DNA from: Cyanobium sp. PLM2.Bin73
GTDB lineage: Bacteria; Cyanobacteriota; Cyanobacteriia; PCC-6307; Cyanobiaceae
DNA length: 50,088 nt
Reading direction: 5' to 3'
Assembly (NCBI GenBank): GCA_007694915.1
Contig: REEV01000079.1
Location: 1-50,088 of the forward strand
Part shown: one piece after another, positions 21,586-30,179 of the stretch
Layout: each line of letters opens with the position of its first letter
How positions within the stretch are numbered: position 1 is the first letter of the stretch
Program-made: the position numbers and the translations under genes
Notes under the pieces: generated by a model
Told to the model about the DNA's origin: nothing
The model's database searches: none
The model's input: the letters and a program-made list of their open reading frames with translations, nothing else

Positions 21586-22029
21586 TTAGCCCAGCAGGGC
21601 GCTGAGCGGGCCGATCAACCCCTTCACTGCGGCCAGGGCCGTATCCTGATTCGGCGCGGCTTCGCCGCCAAAGGTATTCAGCACAGTCGTCACGCCTTTG
21701 TCGATCAGCCCATAGTTGGAGCCGGCGGCGAGTTTCACCACGGGCTGGGCGGTATCCCAGATGCCGCGAAATGTCTTCATCGTGGTGCTTGCGGCGCTGA
21801 TGTTGCCGGCCTCCACCTGTTTTTCAGTAGTGTTCAGCAGTTTGAGCACTGGGGTTACCGCAGCCTTGAGCTGCTCGTTCCCGGTGAGGTCAGCGGCGGT
21901 CTTGGCCACGTTCCCGGCGGTGCGGGCGGCGTCCTGAGCCTGGCTGAGGGTCGCGCCAGAGCAAGCGGACAGATTCAGTGCCAAAAGACCTACCAGGGCC
22001 ACCATCGCCAGACGGCGCAGGGAGGCCAT
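21586..22029 (-). CDS. Small lipoprotein of unknown function
   Basis: The 147-residue protein starts with a lipoprotein signal: MASLRRLAMVALVGLLALNLSAC, with lipobox L-S-A-C and Cys at about residue 23. The mature part is a mostly helical, Ala/Thr-rich sequence (LSQAQDAARTAGNVAKTAADLTGNEQLKAAVTPVLKLLNTTEKQVEAGNISAASTTMKTFRGIWDTAQPVVKLAAGSNYGLIDKGVTTVLNTF) with no recognised domain. It is probably attached to a membrane facing the periplasm. In-frame upstream ATGs exist (22089, 22200), but only the 22029 start leaves a normal signal peptide. GC is lower than the housekeeping neighbours. Confidence 0.72.
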   Translation of the reverse strand: MASLRRLAMVALVGLLALNLSACSGATLSQAQDAARTAGNVAKTAADLTGNEQLKAAVTPVLKLLNTTEKQVEAGNISAASTTMKTFRGIWDTAQPVVKLAAGSNYGLIDKGVTTVLNTFGGEAAPNQDTALAAVKGLIGPLSALLG

Positions 22030-22457
22030 TACAGGCAAGGAAATTACGGGCAAGGAAAGTCCTGGCCAGCGGAAGTTGGAAAAGCGCATGGAGCAGAAAT
22101 GCATGACATCAGCGTTGGAACCGTAGCAACATTTCCGCCAAGTCATCAGGACTCTTAGGATCTCTACATGTTGCTGAGATGTCCTTGCGCAAAGCGTCAA
22201 GTCTGGCGCTTTTTATAATGACTTCCCTGGGCTCAGGCTGCCGCAACCAGCTCGCCCTTGTTGTCGGGGCTTGGCTCACGGAGCCTGGCTACAGGGTGCA
22301 GCCCATCCAGCAAGGCTTTGGCTTGTTGAGCATGGGGCGTGCCCAGGGCCAGCGCATCATCGGGCTGGCGGTTTGCTGGCCAGTCAGGCCCCTGGTGGAA
22401 ACACCGCCGGTCCACTGGTGGTCAGAATCGATGGGCTTCGCGGAACGGGCCTGAGCC
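22030..22457. other. Intergenic stretch without a convincing gene
   Basis: Open frames exist on both strands, but none has a start signal, domain or codon pattern that I trust. A perfect TATAAT is present at 22214-22219 (plus strand), just after a weak 6-bp hairpin AAAGCG/CGCTTT (22191-22196 and 22207-22212) followed by T residues. The lipoprotein promoter should lie in the left part. The right part may hold a remnant. Confidence 0.4.
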
Positions 22458-22763
22458 ATGAGCGCAGCCGATGAGCTCCAACGCCTTGAGCGCGAGATAG
22501 AGGCAGCCGAGCGCCAGCGACGCCAGCCGCCTGGGGAATCGGAGCAGTTGAAGCCGGCTGAGACGCCTGCCCAACCGGCACGCCGCCGCAGCCGCAGCTT
22601 TGACATCGCCCTCGCCCCCTGCGCGCTTCTGGTCACCGGCTCCGTGGGTATCTATTGGGTGCGGCGGATGGAGCCTCAAAGCGCGACGGCCCTGCAGAAC
22701 GGGCTGACCGGTGCGGCGGCCGGCTTGTTGGCTGGGTATGCCGTGGGCCGGCTGCGGCGGTGA
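22458..22763 (+). CDS. Small membrane protein with charged N-terminus
   Basis: The 101-residue protein begins with a highly charged, probably coiled-coil stretch (DELQRLEREIEAAERQRRQPPGESEQ, residues 5-30), then a Pro/Arg-rich linker and two hydrophobic segments (ALAPCALLVTGSVGIYWVRR about 50-69 and GLTGAAAGLLAGYAVGRLRR about 82-101). No known family recognised. It ends 3 bases before the mutY start, so it is likely cotranscribed with mutY. Function not inferable. Confidence 0.6.
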   Translation: MSAADELQRLEREIEAAERQRRQPPGESEQLKPAETPAQPARRRSRSFDIALAPCALLVTGSVGIYWVRRMEPQSATALQNGLTGAAAGLLAGYAVGRLRR

Positions 22764-22766
22764 CCG

Positions 22767-23954
22767 ATGGCGGCTCTGGTCCAGGCCGAGATGGCCGCTG
22801 CCGAGCTGCGCCAGCAGCTGCTGGCCTGGTGGGAGGTCCACGGCCGCCAGGCCATCCCCTGGAAGCGGCGGCCCGATGGCCATCCGCCCCAGCCAGGGGA
22901 ACCCCTGGATCCCTATCCGATCTGGGTGGCGGAGGTGATGCTGCAGCAGACCCAGCTGCAGGTGGCCCTGCCCTTCTGGCGGCGCTGGATCGCCGCATGG
23001 CCCACCCGTGAGGCCCTGGCGGCGGCCGATGAGCACGACGTGCTGCTGCTCTGGCAGGGCCTGGGGTACTACTCCCGCGCCCGGCGGCTGCGGCAGGGGG
23101 CGCGGCAGCTGCTGGGGCAGCCTTGGCCGCGGGATCTGGAGGGCTGGCTGGCGTTGACGGGGATCGGCCGCAGCACCGCCGGCAGCATCCTTTCGTCGGC
23201 CTTTGATCTGCCCTTCGCGATCCTCGACGGCAACGTCAAGCGGGTGCTGGCCCGGCTCACCGCCAGCCCGCGGCCGCCGGCGCGGCAGCTCGCGGGGTTC
23301 TGGCAGCTGAGTGAGCGGCTGCTCGATCCGCGGCGGCCCCGGGCCTTCAACCAGGCGCTGATGGATCTGGGCGCCACCGTCTGCACGCCCCGCAATCCCA
23401 GCTGCGGCCGCTGTCCCTGGCAGGGGCACTGCGCTGCCTACGCTGCCGGCGACCCCGCCGCCTACCCCGTGAAGGACGCGCCCCGCCCGCTGCCGTTTCA
23501 GGTGATCGGCGTGGGGGTGGTGCTGAATGGGGCCGGGGAGGTGCTGATCGACCAGCGCCTCAACGAGGGCCTGCTGGGCGGGCTGTGGGAGTTCCCCGGC
23601 GGCAAGCAGGAGCCGGGCGAGGCGATCACGGCCACGATCGCGCGCGAACTGCGGGAGGAGCTGGCGATCGAGGCGGAGGTGGGGGAGGAGCTGATCAGCC
23701 TCGAGCACGCCTACAGCCACAAGCGGCTGCGTTTCGTGGTGCATCTCTGCCGTTGGCGGAGCGGTGAGCCCCTGCCCCTGGCTTCCCAGCAGGTGCGCTG
23801 GGTGCGGCCCGAGCAGCTGGCGGAGTTTCCCTTCCCCGCCGCCAATGCCCGCATCATTGCGGCCCTGCAGGAGCGGCTCGCCCGGGCCGGGGCTGCGCCC
23901 GTTGGCGCCGGCCCCGAACCTCTGCACCCTGAGCAGAGCCGCCCGGCCGCCTGA
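22767..23954 (+). CDS. mutY: A/G-specific adenine DNA glycosylase
   Basis: The 395-residue enzyme removes adenine mispaired with 8-oxoguanine. The N-terminal HhH-GPD fold has YPIWVAEVMLQQTQLQVALPFWRRW (catalytic Glu in W-V-A-E-V-M-L-Q-Q-T), the helix-hairpin-helix WLALTGIGRSTAGSILSSAF and the Asp in FAILDGNVKRVLARL. The 4Fe-4S ligands are C-x6-C-x2-C-x5-C in CTPRNPSCGRCPWQGHC. A C-terminal NUDIX-like domain (about 245-370; GGLWEFPGGKQEPGEAI) recognises 8-oxoG. The start could be ATG 22767 or an internal ATG at 22791. The stop overlaps the next ATG (TGATG). Confidence 0.95.
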   Translation: MAALVQAEMAAAELRQQLLAWWEVHGRQAIPWKRRPDGHPPQPGEPLDPYPIWVAEVMLQQTQLQVALPFWRRWIAAWPTREALAAADEHDVLLLWQGLGYYSRARRLRQGARQLLGQPWPRDLEGWLALTGIGRSTAGSILSSAFDLPFAILDGNVKRVLARLTASPRPPARQLAGFWQLSERLLDPRRPRAFNQALMDLGATVCTPRNPSCGRCPWQGHCAAYAAGDPAAYPVKDAPRPLPFQVIGVGVVLNGAGEVLIDQRLNEGLLGGLWEFPGGKQEPGEAITATIARELREELAIEAEVGEELISLEHAYSHKRLRFVVHLCRWRSGEPLPLASQQVRWVRPEQLAEFPFPAANARIIAALQERLARAGAAPVGAGPEPLHPEQSRPAA

Positions 23955-25006
23955 TGGGCCCAGCACCCGCGCCCGACCCTGCCACCGCCCCTGGTCCCGC
24001 GCCGCCGCCCCAGGTGCTCTGCCTCGGGGAGGCCCTCGTGGATCGCCTCGGACCGCCGGGTGGCGATCCGGCCGGTGAGGGACCCTGCGACGACCGCCTC
24101 GGTGGCGCCCCCGCCAATGTGGCCTGCGCCCTCGCCCGGCTGGGCACACCGGCGGCCTTCCTGGGCCGGCTGGGGATCGATGCCATCGGCGAGGCCTTCG
24201 CCCGGCTGTTCGCCAGTCGCGGGGTGGATACCTCCGGCCTGCAGCGCGACGCCGAGCGGCCCAGTCGCATCGTGCTGGTGCGCCGCGATGCCGCCGGTGA
24301 GCGCCAGTTCGGCGGCTTCGCGGGCGAGCGGGGGGCGGGCTTCGCCGATCAGGCCCTGAATGCTCCCAAGCTTGGCAGCGTCCTTGAGGCGCTCATGCCT
24401 GAGGCCCGCTGGCTGCTCACGGGCACCATCCCCCTGGCCTCCCCCGCAGCGGCGGCGGCCCTCGAACTGGCCCTGGAGCGGGCCGCGGCGGCGGGTGTGG
24501 CCGTGGCGGTGGATGTGAACTGGCGGCCCACCTTCTGGGATCCGGCCGCCGATCCGGCAAGCGGTCCCGCTGCCGGCCAGCTCCGCCGCTGCCGGCCGCT
24601 GCTGGAGCGGGCGGCCCTGATCAAGTGCGCCCGGGAGGAGGCGCTGTGGCTGTGCGGCAGCGCCGATCCGGCCCTGCTCAGCGCCTCCCTGCCCGGCCGG
24701 CCGGCGGTGGTGGTGAGTGATGGCGCCAATCCGGTGCGCTGGTGCTGGGGGGAATCGCTGGGCGAGCTGGCGCCCTTCCCGGTGGATCCGGTGGACACCA
24801 CCGGTGCCGGCGATGCCTTCAGCGCCGGCCTGCTGCACGGCCTCTGCCGCCGCCCTGAGCTGCTGGCCGGCGGCGATGAGGCGGGCCTGCGGGCGTTGAT
24901 GCGCTTCGCCAGCGCCTGCGGTGCCCTGGTGTGCCAGGGGGCCGGCGCCATCGATCCCCAGCCCTCCGCCGCCGCGGTGCAGGCCTGGCTCAGCCGGGTT
25001 CGCTGA
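23954..25006 (+). CDS. PfkB-family carbohydrate kinase (fructokinase-like)
   Basis: The 350-residue ribokinase-fold enzyme phosphorylates a sugar, most likely fructose. VLCLGEALVDRLG near residue 21 is the N-terminal strand. GGAPANVACALARLGTPAAFLGRLGIDAIGEAF is PfkB signature 1. The catalytic signature D-T-T-G-A-G-D-A-F-S-A-G has the base Asp at residue 287. The first 20 residues are a Pro/Ala-rich leader, so a later start is possible, but no other start codon is better placed. It is coupled to mutY by a one-base overlap. Its 3' end overlaps tsaE on the other strand by 17 bases. Similar genes are called fructokinase (cscK/scrK) in cyanobacteria; substrate is not proven by sequence. Confidence 0.88.
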   Translation: MGPAPAPDPATAPGPAPPPQVLCLGEALVDRLGPPGGDPAGEGPCDDRLGGAPANVACALARLGTPAAFLGRLGIDAIGEAFARLFASRGVDTSGLQRDAERPSRIVLVRRDAAGERQFGGFAGERGAGFADQALNAPKLGSVLEALMPEARWLLTGTIPLASPAAAAALELALERAAAAGVAVAVDVNWRPTFWDPAADPASGPAAGQLRRCRPLLERAALIKCAREEALWLCGSADPALLSASLPGRPAVVVSDGANPVRWCWGESLGELAPFPVDPVDTTGAGDAFSAGLLHGLCRRPELLAGGDEAGLRALMRFASACGALVCQGAGAIDPQPSAAAVQAWLSRVR

Positions 25007-25514
25007 GGTCGCCAGGGCCGCCGGGGGTGTGCAGGGTGGCGTTGCGCCCGACCTCGGGGTCGGTGGGATCGGCCAGCTCCAGCTCCAGCAGCCAGGCCTC
25101 GGGCGGCAGGGCCCCCAGCCGCCCGGACCACTCCACCGCCAGCAGCGCCCCCAGCTCGGCGGCCTCCTCCTCCTCCTGGGCGAACAGCTCCTCGGCGGCG
25201 GCCGGCTGCTCCAGCCGGTAGAGATCCAGGTGCACCAGGGCCGTGGCCGTGCCGTCGGCGAGGGCGCCGCCGTAGTGCTGGGCCAAGGCGAAGGTAGGGC
25301 TGGTGATCGGCTCGCTGATGCCCAGAGCGGCGGCGATCCCCTGCACCAGGCAGGTCTTGCCCGCCCCCAGATCCCCCTGCAGCATCAGGGCCGGGGGAGC
25401 GCCCCCAGTCCCGGGCGTGCGGGCCGCCAGCAGCCGCGCCGCCAGCTCGCGGCCCAGGGCCCGGGTGGCCGCCGCATCCGCCAGCTGCCAGTGCTGCGGG
25501 GGAGTGCGGTTCAC
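24990..25514 (-). CDS. tsaE: tRNA threonylcarbamoyladenosine biosynthesis ATPase TsaE
   Basis: The 174-residue protein is the small P-loop ATPase that works with TsaB and TsaD to make t6A37 on ANN-decoding tRNAs. Walker A is G-D-L-G-A-G-K-T at residues 47-54, followed by SEPITSPTFALAQHYGG (switch, S-P-T-F) and LVHLDLYRLEQPAAAEELF with the conserved H-x-D-x-Y-R. LLAVEWSGRLGALPPE carries the W/E of the family. I chose GTG at 25514 (M-N-R-T-P-P-Q-H-W) because it gives family length; the open frame extends further into the ahcY leader. Divergent from ahcY. Confidence 0.92.
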   Translation of the reverse strand: MNRTPPQHWQLADAAATRALGRELAARLLAARTPGTGGAPPALMLQGDLGAGKTCLVQGIAAALGISEPITSPTFALAQHYGGALADGTATALVHLDLYRLEQPAAAEELFAQEEEEAAELGALLAVEWSGRLGALPPEAWLLELELADPTDPEVGRNATLHTPGGPGDLSEPG

Positions 25515-25534
25515 GGCGCCTGGAATGCTCCCGG

Positions 25535-25540
25535 TAGATT
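25535..25540 (+). promoter_or_regulatory. Putative -10 element for ahcY
   Basis: TAGATT in the 11-mer GGTAGATTGCC (25533-25543), identical to the one before gyrB at 9138-9148. It would start an ahcY leader of about 85 nt, which contains a small CTCCC/GGGAG hairpin near 25600. Confidence 0.45.
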
Positions 25541-25633
25541 GCCCGCCAGCGAGCCCGAAGCCTCGGCGTCTCTGCAGATATTTCCCAACGCCCTCCCAGC
25601 CGGGAGCGAGCCGTACCCCCGGAGCAACAATCC

Positions 25634-27073
<1,440 letters not shown>

Positions 27074-27076
27074 GTT

Positions 27077-27152
27077 GGTGCCCCTGGAGCCCGCGTCGGG
27101 CGGCTACCGGCCTGCGGCCGAATGCCGCCCTCTCACGGGCTCCAGGGGCACC
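27077..27152 (+). terminator. Large nested hairpin after ahcY
   Basis: GGTGCCCCTGGAGCCCG (27077-27093) pairs perfectly with 27136-27152 (17 bp). Inside, GGGCGGC (27098-27104) pairs with GCCGCCC (27124-27130), around a GGCC-rich tip. No T-run follows, so this is either a Rho-independent-like stop without U tract, an mRNA 3' stabiliser, or a mobile palindromic element. The stem pairing is certain; the role is inferred from position. Confidence 0.6.
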
Positions 27153-27325
27153 CCGGGTTCGGGAGTGGGCTGGTTAGGCGTGGCGGGGGACTTGCGTTAA
27201 GCACCCTCTTCAGGGCGAGCAAGCTGTACGAAGCCCAGGCCCGCAGCGCCAGGCCGCCGGGCAGAGCCCGCCCATCCACCGCGTGGTGGGGCGGGCGACC
27301 CCGGCGGCCTGGTGCTGTGCGGGTG

Positions 27326-27733
27326 TCAGAAGGGCACTTCCTCCTCGCTGGGCTCGCCACCGAAGCCGCCGCCACCACCGCCGTAGCTGCCGGCACCGGC
27401 CATCGCGGCTTCGCTGTCGCGCTTGGAGCCCAGCAGTTCCAGCCGGTCCACGCGGATCACCGGCTTGGTGCGCTCCTCGCCGCTGGCGCGGTCGGTCCAG
27501 CGGTCGAGCTTGAAGCTGCCGATGATGCCGAGCAGCGAGCCCTTGCGCACATAGTCGGCCGCCACCTGGGCCTGCTTGCCCCAGATCTCGAGGTTGAACC
27601 AGTCGGGTTCGTCGTCGCGGCTGCGGCGGTTCACCGCCAAGGTGAGGTTGGCCACCATGCTGCCAGATTCGAAGTAGCGCACCTCGGGATCGCGGCCGGC
27701 CCGGCCCACCAGGGTGATGGAGTTGACGCCCAT
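27326..27733 (-). CDS. ssb: Single-stranded DNA-binding protein
   Basis: The 135-residue protein has the OB fold at residues 1-105 (MGVNSITLVGRAGRDPEVRYFESGSMVANLTLAVNRRS; DWFNLEIWGKQAQVAADYVRKGSLLGIIGSFKLDRW), a Gly-rich linker (SYGGGGGGFGG) and the acidic tip E-E-E-V-P-F that docks partner proteins. It coats single-stranded DNA in replication and repair. The linker is short for the family, so the protein is compact. It is divergent from mreB across about 150 bp. Confidence 0.95.
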   Translation of the reverse strand: MGVNSITLVGRAGRDPEVRYFESGSMVANLTLAVNRRSRDDEPDWFNLEIWGKQAQVAADYVRKGSLLGIIGSFKLDRWTDRASGEERTKPVIRVDRLELLGSKRDSEAAMAGAGSYGGGGGGFGGEPSEEEVPF

Positions 27734-27846
27734 GGCGTTTGTCCTCGTTCGTAGGGATCAATGATGCGGCACCCGGGGCCGGAATCCGGTCTCTGGCGCC
27801 ACTGTTGTCCCAGTGCCACCGGCGGGACGGGGCTGTAACACCCCCC

Positions 27847-27852
27847 TATGAT
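27847..27852 (+). promoter_or_regulatory. Putative mreB -10 element
   Basis: TATGAT in the ssb/mreB gap. The ATG at 27848, the most upstream possible mreB start, lies inside this hexamer; if the hexamer is the -10, transcription begins near 27859 and the GTG at 27881 is the true start. Confidence 0.4.
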
Positions 27853-27880
27853 TCGGCGCCTGCCGGCCCATTGCTGCCAC

Positions 27881-28927
27881 GTGTTTTTCCGTCGCTTTAA
27901 GTTCTCTCGCGACATCGGCATCGACCTGGGAACGGCCAACACCCTGATGTACGTGTCCGGCAAGGGCATCGTGCTGCAGGAGCCCTCGGTGGTGGCCCTC
28001 GATCTCGAGCGCGGCGTGCCCCTGGCCGTGGGCAATGAGGCGAAGATGATGCTCGGCCGCACCCCCGGCAACATCCGGGCCGTGCGCCCCCTGCGCGATG
28101 GCGTGATCGCCGACTTCGACGCCGCCGAGCAGATGATCAAGACCTTCATCCAGAAGGGCAACGAGGGCCGCGGCATCGTGGCGCCGAGGCTGGTGATCGG
28201 CATCCCCAGCGGTGTCACCGGGGTGGAGCGCCGCGCCGTGCGCGAGGCCGGCCTGGCCGGTGCGCGCGAGGTACATCTGATTGATGAGCCGGTGGCCGCC
28301 GCCATCGGCGCCGGCCTGCCGGTGACCGAGGCCGTGGGCACGATGATCGTGGACATCGGTGGCGGCACCACCGAGGTGGCGGTGCTGTCGCTGGGCGGCA
28401 CCGTGCTCAGCGAATCGGTGCGGGTGGCCGGCGATGAGCTCAGCGACGCCATCGGCGTGTATCTGAAGAAGGTGCACAACCTGGTGGTGGGCGAGCGCAC
28501 CGCCGAGGACATCAAGATCCGCATCGGCTCGGCATTTCCCGACGAAACCCACGACGAGACCTCGATGGATGTGCGCGGCTTGCACCTGCTCTCCGGCCTG
28601 CCGCGCACCATCAACGTGCGCGCCGGTGACATCCGCGAGGCCATGGCCGAACCGCTCAACGTGATCGTGGAGGCGGTGAAGCGCACCCTCGAGCGCACCC
28701 CGCCTGAGCTGGCCGCAGACATCGTGGATCGCGGCATCATGCTCGCCGGCGGCGGCGCCATGGTGCGCGGCATCTCTGACCTGATCAGCCACGAAACCGG
28801 CATCCTCACCCACGTGGCTGAGGAGCCCCTGCTGTGCGTGGTGCAGGGCTGCGGCATGGTGCTGGAGGACTACAAAACCCTCGAGCGCGTGCTCGACACC
28901 CCTGACTTCGTGCGTCAGCTGGCCTGA
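27881..28927 (+). CDS. mreB: Rod shape-determining actin homologue MreB
   Basis: The 348-residue protein forms membrane-associated filaments that organise side-wall peptidoglycan synthesis. Actin-fold motifs: phosphate 1 IGIDLGTANTLMYV, phosphate 2 MIVDIGGGTTEVAVLSLGG, adenosine GIMLAGGGAMVRGI, and PLRDGVIADFDAAEQMI. I chose GTG at 27881 (M-F-F-R-R-F-K-F-S-R-D), the standard cyanobacterial N-terminus with membrane-binding aromatic residues. The ATG at 27848 would add MIRRLPAHCCH, which is unlike the family and overlaps a probable -10. It heads an mreB-mreC-mreD unit. Confidence 0.95.
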   Translation: MFFRRFKFSRDIGIDLGTANTLMYVSGKGIVLQEPSVVALDLERGVPLAVGNEAKMMLGRTPGNIRAVRPLRDGVIADFDAAEQMIKTFIQKGNEGRGIVAPRLVIGIPSGVTGVERRAVREAGLAGAREVHLIDEPVAAAIGAGLPVTEAVGTMIVDIGGGTTEVAVLSLGGTVLSESVRVAGDELSDAIGVYLKKVHNLVVGERTAEDIKIRIGSAFPDETHDETSMDVRGLHLLSGLPRTINVRAGDIREAMAEPLNVIVEAVKRTLERTPPELAADIVDRGIMLAGGGAMVRGISDLISHETGILTHVAEEPLLCVVQGCGMVLEDYKTLERVLDTPDFVRQLA

Positions 28928-28932
28928 GTTCG

Positions 28933-29682
28933 ATGCAGTCGCCGGGCCGCGGGCTGCGCCTGCCGTCGCTGCGCAGGCTCAGGGCGGCCTGGCCCTGGGT
29001 GCTGGTGCTGGCTGCCCTGGTGGGGGTGCGCCTCAGCAAGGGGGCTTTTCTCAGTGACGCCTACGCCCTGCTCAGCCGTCCCTTCTGGCCCGGCAGTGCC
29101 CAGTCGGAATGGCTGCGCGCCGCCCAGCAGCTCGATCAGCAGACCCGCCTCGACCAGCTCGAGGCCGACAACCGTCGCCTGCGGGAGCTGCTGGAGCTCC
29201 AGGCCGGCTCCGCTGAGCTGCTCAGCGCTCCGGTGATCTCCCGCCAGGTCCAGGGCTGGTGGCAGCAACTGGTGATCGGCCGCGGCTCGCTGCAGGGGCT
29301 GGCCAGCGGCGATGCGGTGCTGGCCCCTGGGGGGCTCCTGGGCCGGGTGGTTAGCGTCACCCCCTCCACTGCCACTGTCACCCTGCTCACCGACACCTCC
29401 AGCCGCGTGGGTGTGTGGGTGGGGCGGGTGCGCCACCACGGCATGCTCGTGGGCCAGGGCAGCGATCGCCCGCTGCTGCGCTTCATCCAGCAGGACGTGG
29501 GTGTGCGCCCCGGCGATGTGGTCACCACCTCCCCGGCCAGCACGTTGCTGCCGCCGAATCTCACCGTGGGCGTGGTGCAGAGCGTGAATGAACAGGCGGT
29601 GCCGGCCCCCGAGGCGGTGGTGCAGCTGAGCGCGCCGGCCGAGGCGATCGACTGGGTGCAGGTGCGGATCAAGGCGCCGTGA
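28933..29682 (+). CDS. mreC: Rod shape-determining protein MreC
   Basis: The 249-residue protein has one N-terminal membrane helix (AWPWVLVLAALVGVRLSK, about residues 15-33), a coiled coil (QQLDQQTRLDQLEADNRRLRELLELQ, about 58-85) and the beta-rich periplasmic domain (LVIGRGSLQGLASGDAVLAPGGLLGRVVSVTPSTATVTLLTDTSSRVGVWV). It links cytosolic MreB and MreD to periplasmic wall enzymes. It starts 5 bases after the mreB stop. Its stop overlaps the mreD GTG (GTGA). Confidence 0.93.
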   Translation: MQSPGRGLRLPSLRRLRAAWPWVLVLAALVGVRLSKGAFLSDAYALLSRPFWPGSAQSEWLRAAQQLDQQTRLDQLEADNRRLRELLELQAGSAELLSAPVISRQVQGWWQQLVIGRGSLQGLASGDAVLAPGGLLGRVVSVTPSTATVTLLTDTSSRVGVWVGRVRHHGMLVGQGSDRPLLRFIQQDVGVRPGDVVTTSPASTLLPPNLTVGVVQSVNEQAVPAPEAVVQLSAPAEAIDWVQVRIKAP

Positions 29683-30179
29683 GCGGCCTGGCCCGCCAGC
29701 GCTGGACCCTGGCCACCGTGCTGGTGGTGCCCCTGCTGGTGCTGGCCGCCCCTGCGCCCCTGCAGCTGGCCGGGGTGCCGCCCAGCTGGGCTGTGCTCTG
29801 GCTGCTGCCCTGGGCATTGATGGACGGTCCCCTCTCCGGTGCCCTGCTGGGGGCGGTGCTGGGGCTGCTGCTGGACAGCCTCCATCCCGGCCCGCTGACC
29901 CAGCTGCCCGTGCTGGTGCTGCTGGGCTGGTGGTGGGGCCGCCTGGGGCGCCGGCGGGCACCGATCGAGCGCAGCTTCAGCCTCGGCCTGCTGGCGCTGC
30001 TGGGCACGGCCCTGCTGGGGGCCTCGCTGGCCCTGCAGCAGCTGGTGTGGGGACTGTCCAGCCCTGCGGCCGTGCACACGTTGCTGGCCCAGACCCTGCT
30101 CACGGGGCTGCTGGCGCCGATGCTGTGCTCACTGCAACTGCTGCTCTGGCGCCAGCTGGTCCCGGGGTTGCGCAGATGA
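29679..30179 (+). CDS. mreD: Rod shape-determining protein MreD
   Basis: The 166-residue, almost wholly hydrophobic protein has about five membrane helices (WTLATVLVVPLLVLAAP, AVLWLLPWALMDGPLSGALLGAVLGLLLDSLHPG, LPVLVLLGWWW, LGLLALLGTALLGASLALQQLVW, LLTGLLAPMLCSLQLLLW). Sequence motifs are weak, as usual for MreD, but PWALMDGPLSGALLGAVLGLLLDSLHPGPL resembles the family core and the position after mreC settles the call. GTG start at 29679 overlaps the mreC stop. Its own stop overlaps the ATGATG of the next gene, so four genes are translationally linked. Confidence 0.85.
   Translation: MSGLARQRWTLATVLVVPLLVLAAPAPLQLAGVPPSWAVLWLLPWALMDGPLSGALLGAVLGLLLDSLHPGPLTQLPVLVLLGWWWGRLGRRRAPIERSFSLGLLALLGTALLGASLALQQLVWGLSSPAAVHTLLAQTLLTGLLAPMLCSLQLLLWRQLVPGLRR

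Noticed and set aside
22179-22454. 91-codon plus-strand frame before the small membrane protein
   Set aside because: No ribosome site, odd composition, overlaps a competing minus-strand frame; neither resembles a protein I know.
25541-25633. SAH or SAM riboswitch in the ahcY leader
   Set aside because: I looked for the conserved SAH-aptamer segments and did not find them; only a small CTCCC/GGGAG hairpin is visible.
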